Shown: in pieces, positions 1 to 7,643 of the stretch
Position numbering within the stretch: the first letter of the stretch is position 1
How the letters are laid out: every line of letters starts with the position of its first letter
Source: Methanocorpusculum sp.
GTDB lineage: Archaea; Halobacteriota; Methanomicrobia; Methanomicrobiales; Methanocorpusculaceae
Direction of reading: 5' to 3'
DNA: 13,134 nucleotides
NCBI GenBank assembly: GCA_029987315.1
Contig: DALTVZ010000043.1
Span: 1 to 13,134 of the forward strand
Translations under genes and position numbers: made by a program
The notes under the pieces: model-generated
What the model saw: the letters and a program-made list of their open reading frames with translations, nothing else
The model's database searches: none
Told to the model about the DNA's origin: nothing

Positions 1-1
1 C

Positions 2-187
2 AGTCCAGGTTCACGCGGCTACATCATCCCGGTCCTGGACCATCCGGAAAGATGCACAAACTGCCGTTTGCAAAAGCTCTACGGCAGGCAGCTTTGCGGA
101 ATGTGTCAGATGATATGCCCGGACCAGGCAATATCCTGGGTTGATGAAAAACCATTCGAGTCTCAGAAAGTGGTGATTGAATATTGA
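2..187 (+). CDS. korD: 2-oxoglutarate:ferredoxin oxidoreductase, delta (ferredoxin-like) subunit, C-terminal part
   Basis: The reading frame is open from the left edge to a TGA at 185-187, so only about the last 61 residues are visible and the start is outside the window. It encodes a small iron-sulfur protein ending in CGMCQMICPDQAISW, the typical end of a 4Fe-4S ferredoxin motif (CxxCxxxCP followed by a small hydrophobic strand). Position just before korA and the length fit KorD, which passes electrons between the thiamine-diphosphate enzyme and ferredoxin in the cytoplasm. The cysteine pattern is odd: the cysteine expected three residues before LCGMC is an arginine, and a CTNC pair lies upstream, giving C-x2-C-x10-C-x2-C-x3-C-P. 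The stop overlaps the korA start by four bases (TTGA). The family call rests on context plus the motif. Confidence 0.8.
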   Translation, partial: SPGSRGYIIPVLDHPERCTNCRLQKLYGRQLCGMCQMICPDQAISWVDEKPFESQKVVIEY

Positions 188-1317
188 CTGATAAAATCGA
201 TTTCCTGAACGGTAATGTTGCCTGTGCTGAAGGAGCATTGGCAGCCGGATGCAGATTTTTTGCCGGCTACCCAATAACGCCCTCCACCGAGATCGCCGAG
301 CGGATGGCTCTTCGTCTGCCAAAAATGAGCGGGACCTTCATTCAGATGGAGGATGAGCTTGCAAGCGTCGCCGCCATTATCGGCGGATCCTGGGCCGGCG
401 CCCGAACGATGACTGCCACCTCAGGACCGGGCTTTTCTCTGATGATGGAAAATATCGGATATGCCGCCTTCACAGAGACCCCGATCGTGATCGTAAACGT
501 TCAGCGTGGAGGTCCATCCACAGGCCAGCCAACGATGGCAGCACAGGGCGATATGCTTCAGTGCAGATATGGTTCGCATGGTGACTACAATGTGATCGCT
601 CTTTGCCCATCTTCTGTCCAGGAGATGTACGATCTGACCATCAAAGCGTTCAATCTTGCCGACCGGTTTCGAACACCGGTGTTCCTGATGACGGATGAGA
701 CCATCGGACATATGCGTGAAAAGATCACCCTTCACCATGATTTCGAGATCATTCCCCGCCGTGAACTAAAAGAGGGAGAACTGCCCTGTGCACCTGATGA
801 GAACGGCGTTCCCGGATTTGCCACCTTTGGTATGGGTCATAATGTCCACATCACCGGACTGACGCATAATGAAAAAGGATACCCCTCGACCGACTCCTCT
901 GAGCTCCACGAAAAACTGGTCCGCCGCCAGGTCAATAAGATCGAGGACTTCAGAAATGAGATCGCCGATGTGGAGATCATCAACCCTGATGCAGAGCTGG
1001 TTTTCATTTCGTATGGGGCTCCCACACGGACGGTTCGCCAGTTTCTCCATGATGTTCCCAATACCTACGGTCATCTGAATCTGCGTATCGTCTGGCCGTT
1101 CCCTGATGAGTCCCTGCTTGCATTCAAAAACGTGAAAGCATTCATCATTCCTGAGATGAATCTTGGACAGATGGCAAAAGAGGTCCGACAATACACCAAT
1201 GTCCCAATCGTGACCGTGCCCAAACTAGGCGGTGCTCTCCACACCCCAGCCGAGCTGCAGAAGGCGGCAGAAATCGCAAAAACCGCGAAAAAGCCTGTCA
1301 CCGAGGTCTGCTTATGA
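184..1317 (+). CDS. korA: 2-oxoglutarate:ferredoxin oxidoreductase, alpha subunit
   Basis: A 377-residue protein of the 2-oxoacid:ferredoxin oxidoreductase alpha family, of normal length. Near the N-terminus it has GYPITPSTEIAER (residues 28-40), the hallmark of this subunit, followed by MEDELASVAAIIGGSWAGAR and TATSGPGFSLM, which belong to the pyrimidine-binding half of the thiamine diphosphate site. With KorB, KorC and KorD it interconverts 2-oxoglutarate + CoA and succinyl-CoA + CO2 using ferredoxin; in methanogens lacking a full oxidative TCA cycle it runs towards 2-oxoglutarate for glutamate synthesis. The start is TTG at 184, chosen because GGTGAT (172-177) sits six bases upstream and the start overlaps the korD stop. 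A valine/isoleucine-type 2-oxoacid enzyme is the alternative, but the sucCD neighbours favour 2-oxoglutarate. Confidence 0.93.
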   Translation: MTDKIDFLNGNVACAEGALAAGCRFFAGYPITPSTEIAERMALRLPKMSGTFIQMEDELASVAAIIGGSWAGARTMTATSGPGFSLMMENIGYAAFTETPIVIVNVQRGGPSTGQPTMAAQGDMLQCRYGSHGDYNVIALCPSSVQEMYDLTIKAFNLADRFRTPVFLMTDETIGHMREKITLHHDFEIIPRRELKEGELPCAPDENGVPGFATFGMGHNVHITGLTHNEKGYPSTDSSELHEKLVRRQVNKIEDFRNEIADVEIINPDAELVFISYGAPTRTVRQFLHDVPNTYGHLNLRIVWPFPDESLLAFKNVKAFIIPEMNLGQMAKEVRQYTNVPIVTVPKLGGALHTPAELQKAAEIAKTAKKPVTEVCL

Positions 1318-2108
1318 ATCTGGAAGACTGGTATCGCCAGGACCGGCTCCCCCACATTTACTGTGCGGGATGTGGAAACGGAACGATCCTCAACTGTACT
1401 CTCCGCGCTGTCGAGGAACTCAACTACAAACAGGAGGAGACGACCTTCGTATCAGGGATCGGGTGTTCGTCCCGAGCATCTGGATACACCTCATCAGATT
1501 CGCTCCATACGACCCACGGCCGTGCACTTGCCTTTGCGACCGGCCTAAAGCTCGTTAAGCCGGGCCAGCATGTGATCGTGTTCACCGGAGACGGGGACTG
1601 TTCTGCGATCGGAGGGAATCACTTCATCCACGCATGCAGAAGAAACATCGACCTCACCGTGATCTGTATGAACAATAATATCTACGGCATGACCGGCGGT
1701 CAGGGAAGTCCCTGCACCCCTATCGGAGCCTTCAGCACAACGACCCCATACGGCATGCAGGAGCAGCCGTTCGATCTCTGCAAACTTGCAGAGGCCGCAG
1801 GAGCAAATTATGTTGCCCGCTGGACCTCATTCCATGTAAAGGAGCTCACCGAGGCAATCCGCATTGGACTCGAGACGCCGGGATTTTCGTTCCTTGAGGT
1901 GATGACCCAGTGCCCAACTTCGTACGGCAGCAAAAACAAAATGCGGCAGGTCACCCAGATGATCGATGCGTTCCGGGAAAATGCCGTGCTGAAGGTCAAG
2001 GCAGACCGAGATGCGGCGGCAGGAAAAATACTTTCTCCTGAAAAGTTTGTTGTCGGCCAGTTCGTCCGCAGAAATAATCCACCCCTTGGCGTGGAGGCAA
2101 CCAAATGA
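1314..2108 (+). CDS. korB: 2-oxoglutarate:ferredoxin oxidoreductase, beta subunit (thiamine diphosphate binding)
   Basis: A 264-residue protein of usual beta-subunit length. It carries the thiamine-diphosphate/Mg2+ signature: GDGDCSAIGGNHF (residues 92-104), then the metal-ligand stretch MNNNIYGMTGGQ (119-130). Near the N-terminus are the CAGCGNG segment (C17, C20) and the H65-x2-HGRA stretch (68-71) usual in this family. It supplies the diphosphate-binding half of the cofactor site; KorA provides the other half. The ATG overlaps the korA stop (ATGA) and is preceded by GAGGT at 1303-1307, six bases upstream, so translation is probably coupled. Confidence 0.94.
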   Translation: MNLEDWYRQDRLPHIYCAGCGNGTILNCTLRAVEELNYKQEETTFVSGIGCSSRASGYTSSDSLHTTHGRALAFATGLKLVKPGQHVIVFTGDGDCSAIGGNHFIHACRRNIDLTVICMNNNIYGMTGGQGSPCTPIGAFSTTTPYGMQEQPFDLCKLAEAAGANYVARWTSFHVKELTEAIRIGLETPGFSFLEVMTQCPTSYGSKNKMRQVTQMIDAFRENAVLKVKADRDAAAGKILSPEKFVVGQFVRRNNPPLGVEATK

Positions 2109-2638
2109 AAACCGAGATCAGATTCTCCGGCCTTGGGGGTCAGGGCATCATAACTGCCGCAGTAATTCTTGGAAGAGCGGCCGCATTGTATGCAAATAAA
2201 TATGTTGTCCAGACACAGAGCTATGGCCCTGAAGCACGTGGGGGAGCTTCTGCCTCTGCGGTCATCATCTCAGACGAGCAGATCTATTACCCAAAGGTAA
2301 CGGATCCTAATGTATATGCGATCATGTCAGAGGAAGCATACGTAAAATATGGCTCAAATGTGAATAAAGACGCCATTATGCTTCTCGATCCAGGATATGT
2401 CACCAGCCGCCCTTCTTGCAAATACTACGAGGTCCCGGCGACCGTTGAGTCAAAGACCCAGCTTGGAAAAACGGTTTTTGCCAATGTGATCATGCTCGGA
2501 GGGCTCCTTGAGGCGACCGGCATCGTATCCTACGAAGCGCTTGAACACGCAGTTTTGGATAGCGTGCCCAAAGGCACAGAGGAAAATAATAAGCGGGCAC
2601 TCGCGATCGGGCAGGAACTCGTCAGGAGTCAGATATGA
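2105..2638 (+). CDS. korC: 2-oxoglutarate:ferredoxin oxidoreductase, gamma subunit
   Basis: A 177-residue protein of the 2-oxoacid oxidoreductase gamma family. The two family hallmarks are present: the glycine-rich GLGGQGIITAA (residues 9-19) and SYGPEARGG (39-47). The gamma subunit packs on the alpha subunit and helps bind CoA; here it is a free-standing chain, as in four-subunit archaeal enzymes, not fused to KorA. The ATG overlaps the korB stop (ATGA), with GGAGG at 2093-2097 seven bases upstream. It completes the KorDABC set. Confidence 0.93.
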   Translation: MKTEIRFSGLGGQGIITAAVILGRAAALYANKYVVQTQSYGPEARGGASASAVIISDEQIYYPKVTDPNVYAIMSEEAYVKYGSNVNKDAIMLLDPGYVTSRPSCKYYEVPATVESKTQLGKTVFANVIMLGGLLEATGIVSYEALEHAVLDSVPKGTEENNKRALAIGQELVRSQI

Positions 2639-3720
2639 AATTTCGTGAATATGAAGCAAAACAGATCTTTCGAGAAGCTGGGATCCCGGTCCCAAACAGC
2701 GTTTTGATCGTATCACCAACTGAAGCCAAAGCCGCTCAGCAAAAAGTTGCAGAAAAGGTCGTCCTCAAAGCCCAGGTCGATGTGGGCGGCAGAGGAAAAG
2801 CAGGCGGTATCCTTCTGGCAAATGCTGAAAATATATCAGAGGTCGCCCATGATCTTTTTGGAAAGACCATCAAGGGACTCCCAGTCGAAAAAGTCCTCGT
2901 TGAGGAGGCTCTCGAGATCTCCCACGAATATTATCTCAGCATCACCATCGACCGTGCAAAAAAGATGCCACTGATCCTCTTTTCCAGTGAAGGGGGTGTC
3001 GAGATCGAGGTACTCGCAAAGGAACGACCCGAGGCGCTCAGCCGCGTGTATGTGGACCCTTCCTTTGCCACCCTCCCGGACTTCATCGTTCGTAACGTGA
3101 TCGGCACATCTCCTAAAGAGATAGGCAAAATAGTTCGCGATCTGTTCGCTGTTTTCAAATCAAAGGATGCTATCCTTGCTGAAATCAATCCTCTGGTGAT
3201 GACGCCAAAAGGTGTCCTCGCAGCAGACGGCAAGATCATTATTGACGACAACTCCCTTGCACGACAGGGCATCTCCGAGAATAGGGACCTGACCGTTCGT
3301 GAGGCAGAGGCAGAGAAGCACGGCTTTTCCTATGTCGAGCTGGATGGAAACATCGGTGTGATCGGGAACGGAGCCGGTCTCACCATGGCGACTCTGGACA
3401 TCATCTCCCATTATCAGGGAAAAGCGGCGAATTTTTTGGATGTCGGTGGCGGAGCGGCGGCGGAACGCGTTATGTATGCGGTCCGGCTTGTTGCATCCAT
3501 GCCGGCGGTAAAGGTGATCGTGGTGAATCTTCTCGGCGGTATCACCCGCTGTGACGAGGTCGCCAAAGGGATCATCGATGCCGGAGTGACTCAGCCAGTG
3601 ATCGTTCGTATCGCCGGGACAAACGAAGAGGAAGGACGCCGGCTTCTGCAAGGAGGCGGATACGTCATGTTCGACACCATGGACACGGCAATTCAGGCCG
3701 CAGTGGAGGCGGGACAATGA
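2635..3720 (+). CDS. sucC: Succinyl-CoA synthetase, beta subunit (ATP-grasp)
   Basis: A 361-residue ATP-grasp protein, slightly shorter than bacterial SucC. It starts with the family signature FREYEAKQIFREAGIPVP; the nucleotide-binding loop KAQVDVGGRGKAGG (residues 45-58) follows. AEINPL (182-187, with E183 and N185) and D205 fit the metal-binding residues. The C-terminal CoA-ligase domain has GNGAGLTMAT (244-253) and VNLLGGITRCD (297-307), close to the usual VNIFGGIxRCD. With SucD it interconverts succinate + CoA + nucleoside triphosphate and succinyl-CoA. In a methanogen it would make succinyl-CoA, the substrate of the KOR encoded just upstream, so two consecutive reactions are co-transcribed. 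The ATG overlaps the korC stop; AGGAG lies at 2624-2628. ATP or GTP preference cannot be read from the sequence. Confidence 0.95.
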   Translation: MKFREYEAKQIFREAGIPVPNSVLIVSPTEAKAAQQKVAEKVVLKAQVDVGGRGKAGGILLANAENISEVAHDLFGKTIKGLPVEKVLVEEALEISHEYYLSITIDRAKKMPLILFSSEGGVEIEVLAKERPEALSRVYVDPSFATLPDFIVRNVIGTSPKEIGKIVRDLFAVFKSKDAILAEINPLVMTPKGVLAADGKIIIDDNSLARQGISENRDLTVREAEAEKHGFSYVELDGNIGVIGNGAGLTMATLDIISHYQGKAANFLDVGGGAAAERVMYAVRLVASMPAVKVIVVNLLGGITRCDEVAKGIIDAGVTQPVIVRIAGTNEEEGRRLLQGGGYVMFDTMDTAIQAAVEAGQ

Positions 3721-4592
3721 TCTATGCAGGAAAAGACACAGGCGTCCTCGTTCAGGGAGCGACTGGATCTCAAGGAAAATTCCACATCGACCTGATGAAC
3801 GCCTATGCAAAACAGGTGGGCAGCACCGGAGTTATTGCCGGAATGACGCCCGGAAAAGCCGGACAGAATGTGTACGGCGTACCGATCTATAATTCCGTCA
3901 TAGACGCAGTAGATGAGCATGAGATCGGTGCTACGGTCATCTTTGTTCCAGCCGGCGGATGCGGCGACGCGATCATGGAGGCGGCGGATGCAAAGATCCC
4001 CACAATCGTGACCATCACCGAACATGTTCCTGTGCACGACATCATGCGGGCAGTTGCCTATGCAGGATCTCGCGGGAGCCGCGTCATCGGCCCGAACTGT
4101 CCGGGAATGCTTGTTCCAGGTGAGTGCAAATTGGGGATCATCCCGGCAAACCTCTGTATGAAAGGGGATGTTGGCGTCATCTCACGAAGCGGGACCCTGA
4201 CCTACCAGGTCATCTCAGAACTCACATCAGCCGGACTCGGTCAATCAGGTATCATCGGTATCGGCGGGGACTCGGTCATAGGTCAAACATTCTCAGAGGT
4301 CGTGGACGAGTTCCATGCAGACGGACGAACAAAGACCGTTGTTCTCATCGGCGAGGTCGGCGGCAGTCTGGAGATCGAAGGAGCACGCCATGCGCTGGAC
4401 ATCGGTCTGCCGCTCGTCTCCTATATCGCAGGCGTTTCGGCCCCTAAAGAAAAACGGATGGGACATGCCGGAGCAATCGTGGAAGGAGGAGAAGGAGACG
4501 CCGCATCAAAGATCGAGCGCTTACGAGCCCTCGACATACCGGTCGCAACACGCCCCTCAGAAATACCCGGATTGATACGGAGGGTGAGATGA
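3717..4592 (+). CDS. sucD: Succinyl-CoA synthetase, alpha subunit
   Basis: A 291-residue protein of normal SucD length. The N-terminal Rossmann CoA-binding domain has VQGATGSQGKFH (residues 12-23) and IGPNCPGML (124-132). The ligase domain has VGVISRSGTLTYQ (152-164), the GEVGG loop (212-216), and the phosphohistidine site GHAGAIVEGGEGDAASK with catalytic H250, which carries the phosphate between nucleotide and succinate. The enzyme is cytoplasmic and works as an alpha-beta complex with SucC. The ATG overlaps the sucC stop and is preceded by GGAGG at 3704-3708. The active site is intact, so the complex should be functional. Confidence 0.95.
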   Translation: MIYAGKDTGVLVQGATGSQGKFHIDLMNAYAKQVGSTGVIAGMTPGKAGQNVYGVPIYNSVIDAVDEHEIGATVIFVPAGGCGDAIMEAADAKIPTIVTITEHVPVHDIMRAVAYAGSRGSRVIGPNCPGMLVPGECKLGIIPANLCMKGDVGVISRSGTLTYQVISELTSAGLGQSGIIGIGGDSVIGQTFSEVVDEFHADGRTKTVVLIGEVGGSLEIEGARHALDIGLPLVSYIAGVSAPKEKRMGHAGAIVEGGEGDAASKIERLRALDIPVATRPSEIPGLIRRVR

Positions 4593-5395
4593 GAGAGAAA
4601 AACAGAAATCTTATGATAGCCGCAGACAACCTCGCTAAAACAGTGAACGCATTGGCTGTCATATCGTTCCTGCCAAAAGACGAGGGCATCAGCATCGACA
4701 CCCCTACCGTGCATGTGGTCGATATCCAGCCTGAGATCCTGCGGGACCACAACATGGCCACTCTCGTAAATTACTGTTCAAATCAGATCGTTGACGCGGT
4801 CCTCCAATATAAGATACTGACCAATACCGACAGCGGGACCGTGGTTGCTGCATTCCCCTATGCTATCCTCATTTACGATGTGGAAAGCAAGGAAAACTCA
4901 TTCTCGGTCGGGGATTATGCACATATCGTCGATCCGGAAGCCCTGCATGCTGTTTTGATGCTTGCGATCGAACTCGCCCATGATGGACGAGAAGGCAGAT
5001 CAGTTGGTACTGCCTTCATCTTAGGCGATATCGATGAACTGAAGCGCTGGTCCCATCAGGGTGTTTTGAATCCATACGCAGGTCATCCAATAGAGGTTAG
5101 GGATGTGAAAATGCGGGAGAACTGGGAAAGTGTCAAAGAATTTTCCCAGCTTGACGGTGTTTTCATCCTTGATAAAAACGGGATCATCGAGGCGTCCGGC
5201 AGATATCTTGATGCCGACAGTCGTGATGCAAACCTCCAGAGCGGACTTGGCGGCAGACATCTCGCCACTGCGGCGATCACCAAGGTCGTACAAGCGGTCG
5301 GCATCGTCGTCTCAGAATCGGGCGGCGTTATCCGCGTCTTTGTCGGCGGCAAGTCGGTTGCCCAGATACGGACAGATGTCAAACTCGTGCTTTGA
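4589..5395 (+). CDS. dacZ: Diadenylate cyclase (c-di-AMP synthase), archaeal DacZ type
   Basis: A 268-residue soluble protein with no membrane segment or signal peptide. The C-terminal half (from about residue 125) is a DisA_N/DAC domain: GREGRSVGTAFILGD at its start, D189-G190 in QLDGVFILDKNG (the DGA-motif position), GGRHLATAAIT (221-231, the RHR-motif position) and VSESGGVIRV (241-250). The N-terminal ~120 residues fit the pyruvate-kinase C-terminal-like domain described for archaeal DacZ. It would condense two ATP into c-di-AMP, a messenger tied in archaea to osmotic and potassium balance. The ATG overlaps the sucD stop (ATGA), with a strong GGAGGGTGAG just upstream, so it is the last gene of the kor-suc operon. 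DGV and RHL differ slightly from bacterial DGA and RHR. The family call is firm; activity is inferred. Confidence 0.88.
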   Translation: MREKNRNLMIAADNLAKTVNALAVISFLPKDEGISIDTPTVHVVDIQPEILRDHNMATLVNYCSNQIVDAVLQYKILTNTDSGTVVAAFPYAILIYDVESKENSFSVGDYAHIVDPEALHAVLMLAIELAHDGREGRSVGTAFILGDIDELKRWSHQGVLNPYAGHPIEVRDVKMRENWESVKEFSQLDGVFILDKNGIIEASGRYLDADSRDANLQSGLGGRHLATAAITKVVQAVGIVVSESGGVIRVFVGGKSVAQIRTDVKLVL

Positions 5396-5426
5396 ACCGG
5401 CGCGACGGATCTGACCGAGCATCCTT

Positions 5427-5465
5427 AGAGATGCGGTATGATGATCTCTTTTATTTTTTTATTAT
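5427..5465 (+). terminator. Hairpin plus T-rich terminator after dacZ
   Basis: An AGAGAT/ATCTCT stem (5427-5432 and 5444-5449, 11-base loop) runs directly into TTTATTTTTTTATTA. T-rich stretches of this kind end transcription in archaea. An alternative stem, GCATC/GATGC (5419-5423 and 5430-5434), overlaps the first arm, so the two cannot form together. Confidence 0.6.
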
Positions 5466-5510
5466 AGATATCAGCTTATTTTCAGCAGTATCGAAATTCT
5501 TTAATTTGTA

Positions 5511-5555
5511 ATACTAGTATTTATATACTTAAACATCAGATTATTTTGAAGTGAT
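5511..5555 (+). promoter_or_regulatory. Promoter of mat-hisGAB with overlapping palindromes and a ribosome binding site
   Basis: TTTATATACT (5520-5529) is a good archaeal TATA box; a start of transcription about 25 bases downstream would leave a leader of only about 10 bases. GTGAT at 5551-5555, six bases before the mat ATG, matches the anti-Shine-Dalgarno sequence. The TATA box is embedded in ATACT/AGTAT half-sites: a perfect palindrome ATACTAGTAT (5511-5520) and a second dyad AGTAT-N4-ATACT (5516-5529) that shares an arm with it. A regulator bound there would block TBP/TFB. Confidence 0.6.
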
Positions 5556-5561
5556 TCAAAA

Positions 5562-6779
5562 ATGAAGAGAAATATCAGTATCACGCACCTTTCTCAAACT
5601 CCAATGGAAAAGCAGAAGGTCGAACTGGTCGAGCGCAAATGCATAGGCCACCCAGATAGTATTGCCGACGGCGTCGCAGAAGCAATTTCCCGCGCACTCT
5701 GCAGAGAATATATGGACGAGTGCGACGGCGCGATCCTTCACCACAACACCGACCAGGGCGAGGTCGTTGCAGGCGAATCCTCACCGCAGTTTGGCGGCGG
5801 AAAAATCATCAGACCGATCTACTTCCTTTTGACCGGAAGAGCAACCCGTCAGTTCGAAGGTAAAGTATTCGCGACCGACAGCATCGCTGTTGAGGCAGCA
5901 AGATCGTATCTGCGTGAAACGATACCCACATTCAATATGGAGTCTGACGTCATAGTCGACTGCCGCATGGGGACCGGCTCCACCGATCTTCGTGATGTTT
6001 TCCACACAAAGAAAGGCCACACCGCAGTTCCGCGTGCAAACGATACCTCTTTTGGTGTCGGTCACGCCCCCTTCTCCCAGGTCGAACAGATCATCCTTGG
6101 ACTTGACGAGTACATCGCCAAAGAGTTCCGCCCCAAAAACCCGATGATCGGCTACGATCTGAAGCTCATGGGCCTTAGAGATATCAATACCATCACGATC
6201 ACCGTTGCCTGTGCAATGATCGACCGACACTGCCCCGGTGTCGACGAGTATGTCGAGATGAAAGAGAAGATGGCCGAGTCCTTAACTCAGGTCGCAAAGC
6301 AGTACACCGACAGGAAAGTAAAAGTCGAGATCAATACTGCAGATATCATCCGCAAAAAAGCGACCTCGGTCTTCCTGACCGTCAACGGAACTTCAGCTGA
6401 AATGGGCGACGATGGATCGGTCGGACGCGGTAACCGCTGCAACGGACTTATCACACCAAACAGACCCATGTCCATGGAAGCGACATCAGGTAAAAACCCA
6501 ATCAACCATATCGGCAAGATCTACAACCTGCTCTCCACCGAGATCGCAAAGGAGGCCTGCCAAAAGGTTGATGGTGTCGATGAGATGTATGTCAGACTTC
6601 TCTCCCAGATCGGTCACCCAATCGACTACCCACACATCGCCAGTGTCCAGTGCATAACCAAACGCGGATACGGATTCAAGGACTTCGCACCAGAGGTCGA
6701 AGAGATAGTCAACAAACGTCTGGAAAACATCACTGATATCACCAGACTCGTCATCGACGGAAAATTGAAGACCTTCTAA
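5562..6779 (+). CDS. mat: S-adenosylmethionine synthetase, archaeal type
   Basis: A 405-residue protein of the archaeal methionine adenosyltransferase family, at its usual length of about 400. Conserved blocks include [20 protein letters not shown] (residues 25-44), [21 protein letters not shown] (60-80), [11 protein letters not shown] and [15 protein letters not shown]. The enzyme makes S-adenosylmethionine from methionine and ATP in the cytoplasm, releasing phosphate and diphosphate. It is the first gene after its promoter, and hisG begins two bases after its TAA, so it probably shares a transcript with hisGAB. The ATG at 5562 is backed by GTGAT six bases upstream. Confidence 0.96.
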   Translation: MKRNISITHLSQTPMEKQKVELVERKCIGHPDSIADGVAEAISRALCREYMDECDGAILHHNTDQGEVVAGESSPQFGGGKIIRPIYFLLTGRATRQFEGKVFATDSIAVEAARSYLRETIPTFNMESDVIVDCRMGTGSTDLRDVFHTKKGHTAVPRANDTSFGVGHAPFSQVEQIILGLDEYIAKEFRPKNPMIGYDLKLMGLRDINTITITVACAMIDRHCPGVDEYVEMKEKMAESLTQVAKQYTDRKVKVEINTADIIRKKATSVFLTVNGTSAEMGDDGSVGRGNRCNGLITPNRPMSMEATSGKNPINHIGKIYNLLSTEIAKEACQKVDGVDEMYVRLLSQIGHPIDYPHIASVQCITKRGYGFKDFAPEVEEIVNKRLENITDITRLVIDGKLKTF

Positions 6780-6781
6780 AT

Positions 6782-7642
6782 ATGGCAAAAATACGCCTGG
6801 CGATCCCAAATAAAGGCCGTATAGCTGAGCCCATCAATGATCTGATGAACAAAGCGGGCATCCACATCAATATCACCGGGACCCGCCAGCTCATCGCAAA
6901 GACCATAGACCCGGAGATCGAGGTCCTGTTCGTTCGGCCTATCGATATCCCGGAATATGTAGCAAAAGGTGTTGCCGATCTCGGTATCACCGGCCTCGAC
7001 ATGGTAGCAGAACGCCGGGCCGATGTCGCATGTCCTCTTGATCTGAAGTTTGGATCAGCAAGACTTGTGATTGCCGTTCCAGAAGATTCACCGATCACCT
7101 CGGTGGAGATGATGAGCGGCACCAGAATCGCCACCGAGTTCCCAAACATCTGCAAAGATTACTTTGCACAAAGATCTGTTCCGGTCACGATCATCGAGGT
7201 CTCAGGGGCATGCGAAGCTGCCCCCCACCTTGGGATAGCCGACGCGATCGTCGATCTGACCTCGTCAGGAACGACGCTTGAGGTCAACAATCTCAGGATC
7301 CTGGGCGAGATACTCGCAAGCACGACCAACGTCATCGTCAACAAAAATTCCCTCATAGAAAAACGTGAAAAAATCGAGGAGATCCTTCTTGCTTTTGAGA
7401 GCGTGATCGCGGCAAAAGGTCAGTGTTATCTGATGCTCAACGTCCAGCGTGAAAAACTCGAGGAGATCAAAGCGCTGATCCCCGGACTTGGAGGACCGAC
7501 CATCATGGAGATCGCCGGATCGGATTCTGTTGCTTTGCACGCGGTCGTGTCGACCAATAAAGTGTATCAGCTGATCAATCTCCTGAAACGTGCCGGGGCT
7601 CGAGACCTCCTTGTTCTCGATATAACCCGGATGGTGCGCTAA
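6782..7642 (+). CDS. hisG: ATP phosphoribosyltransferase, long form
   Basis: A 286-residue HisG, the committed step of histidine synthesis, joining ATP and PRPP to give phosphoribosyl-ATP. The catalytic part begins RLAIPNKGRI (residues 5-14) and holds the PRPP-binding signature IADAIVDLTSSGTTLEVNNL (152-171). The region from about 210 to the end (with PGLGGPTI at 234-241 and HAVV at 253-256) is the ACT-like regulatory domain found only in the long form; such enzymes are inhibited by histidine and need no HisZ partner. It starts two bases after the mat stop, and hisA follows after one base, indicating one transcript. No strong ribosome binding site is visible, so coupling from mat is likely. 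Confidence 0.95.
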   Translation: MAKIRLAIPNKGRIAEPINDLMNKAGIHINITGTRQLIAKTIDPEIEVLFVRPIDIPEYVAKGVADLGITGLDMVAERRADVACPLDLKFGSARLVIAVPEDSPITSVEMMSGTRIATEFPNICKDYFAQRSVPVTIIEVSGACEAAPHLGIADAIVDLTSSGTTLEVNNLRILGEILASTTNVIVNKNSLIEKREKIEEILLAFESVIAAKGQCYLMLNVQREKLEEIKALIPGLGGPTIMEIAGSDSVALHAVVSTNKVYQLINLLKRAGARDLLVLDITRMVR

Positions 7643-7643
7643 G

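Noticed and set aside
5466..5561. A SAM-responsive riboswitch upstream of mat
   Set aside because: The predicted leader is only about ten bases, and I could find no conserved SAM riboswitch core; the repeats present are short DNA palindromes.
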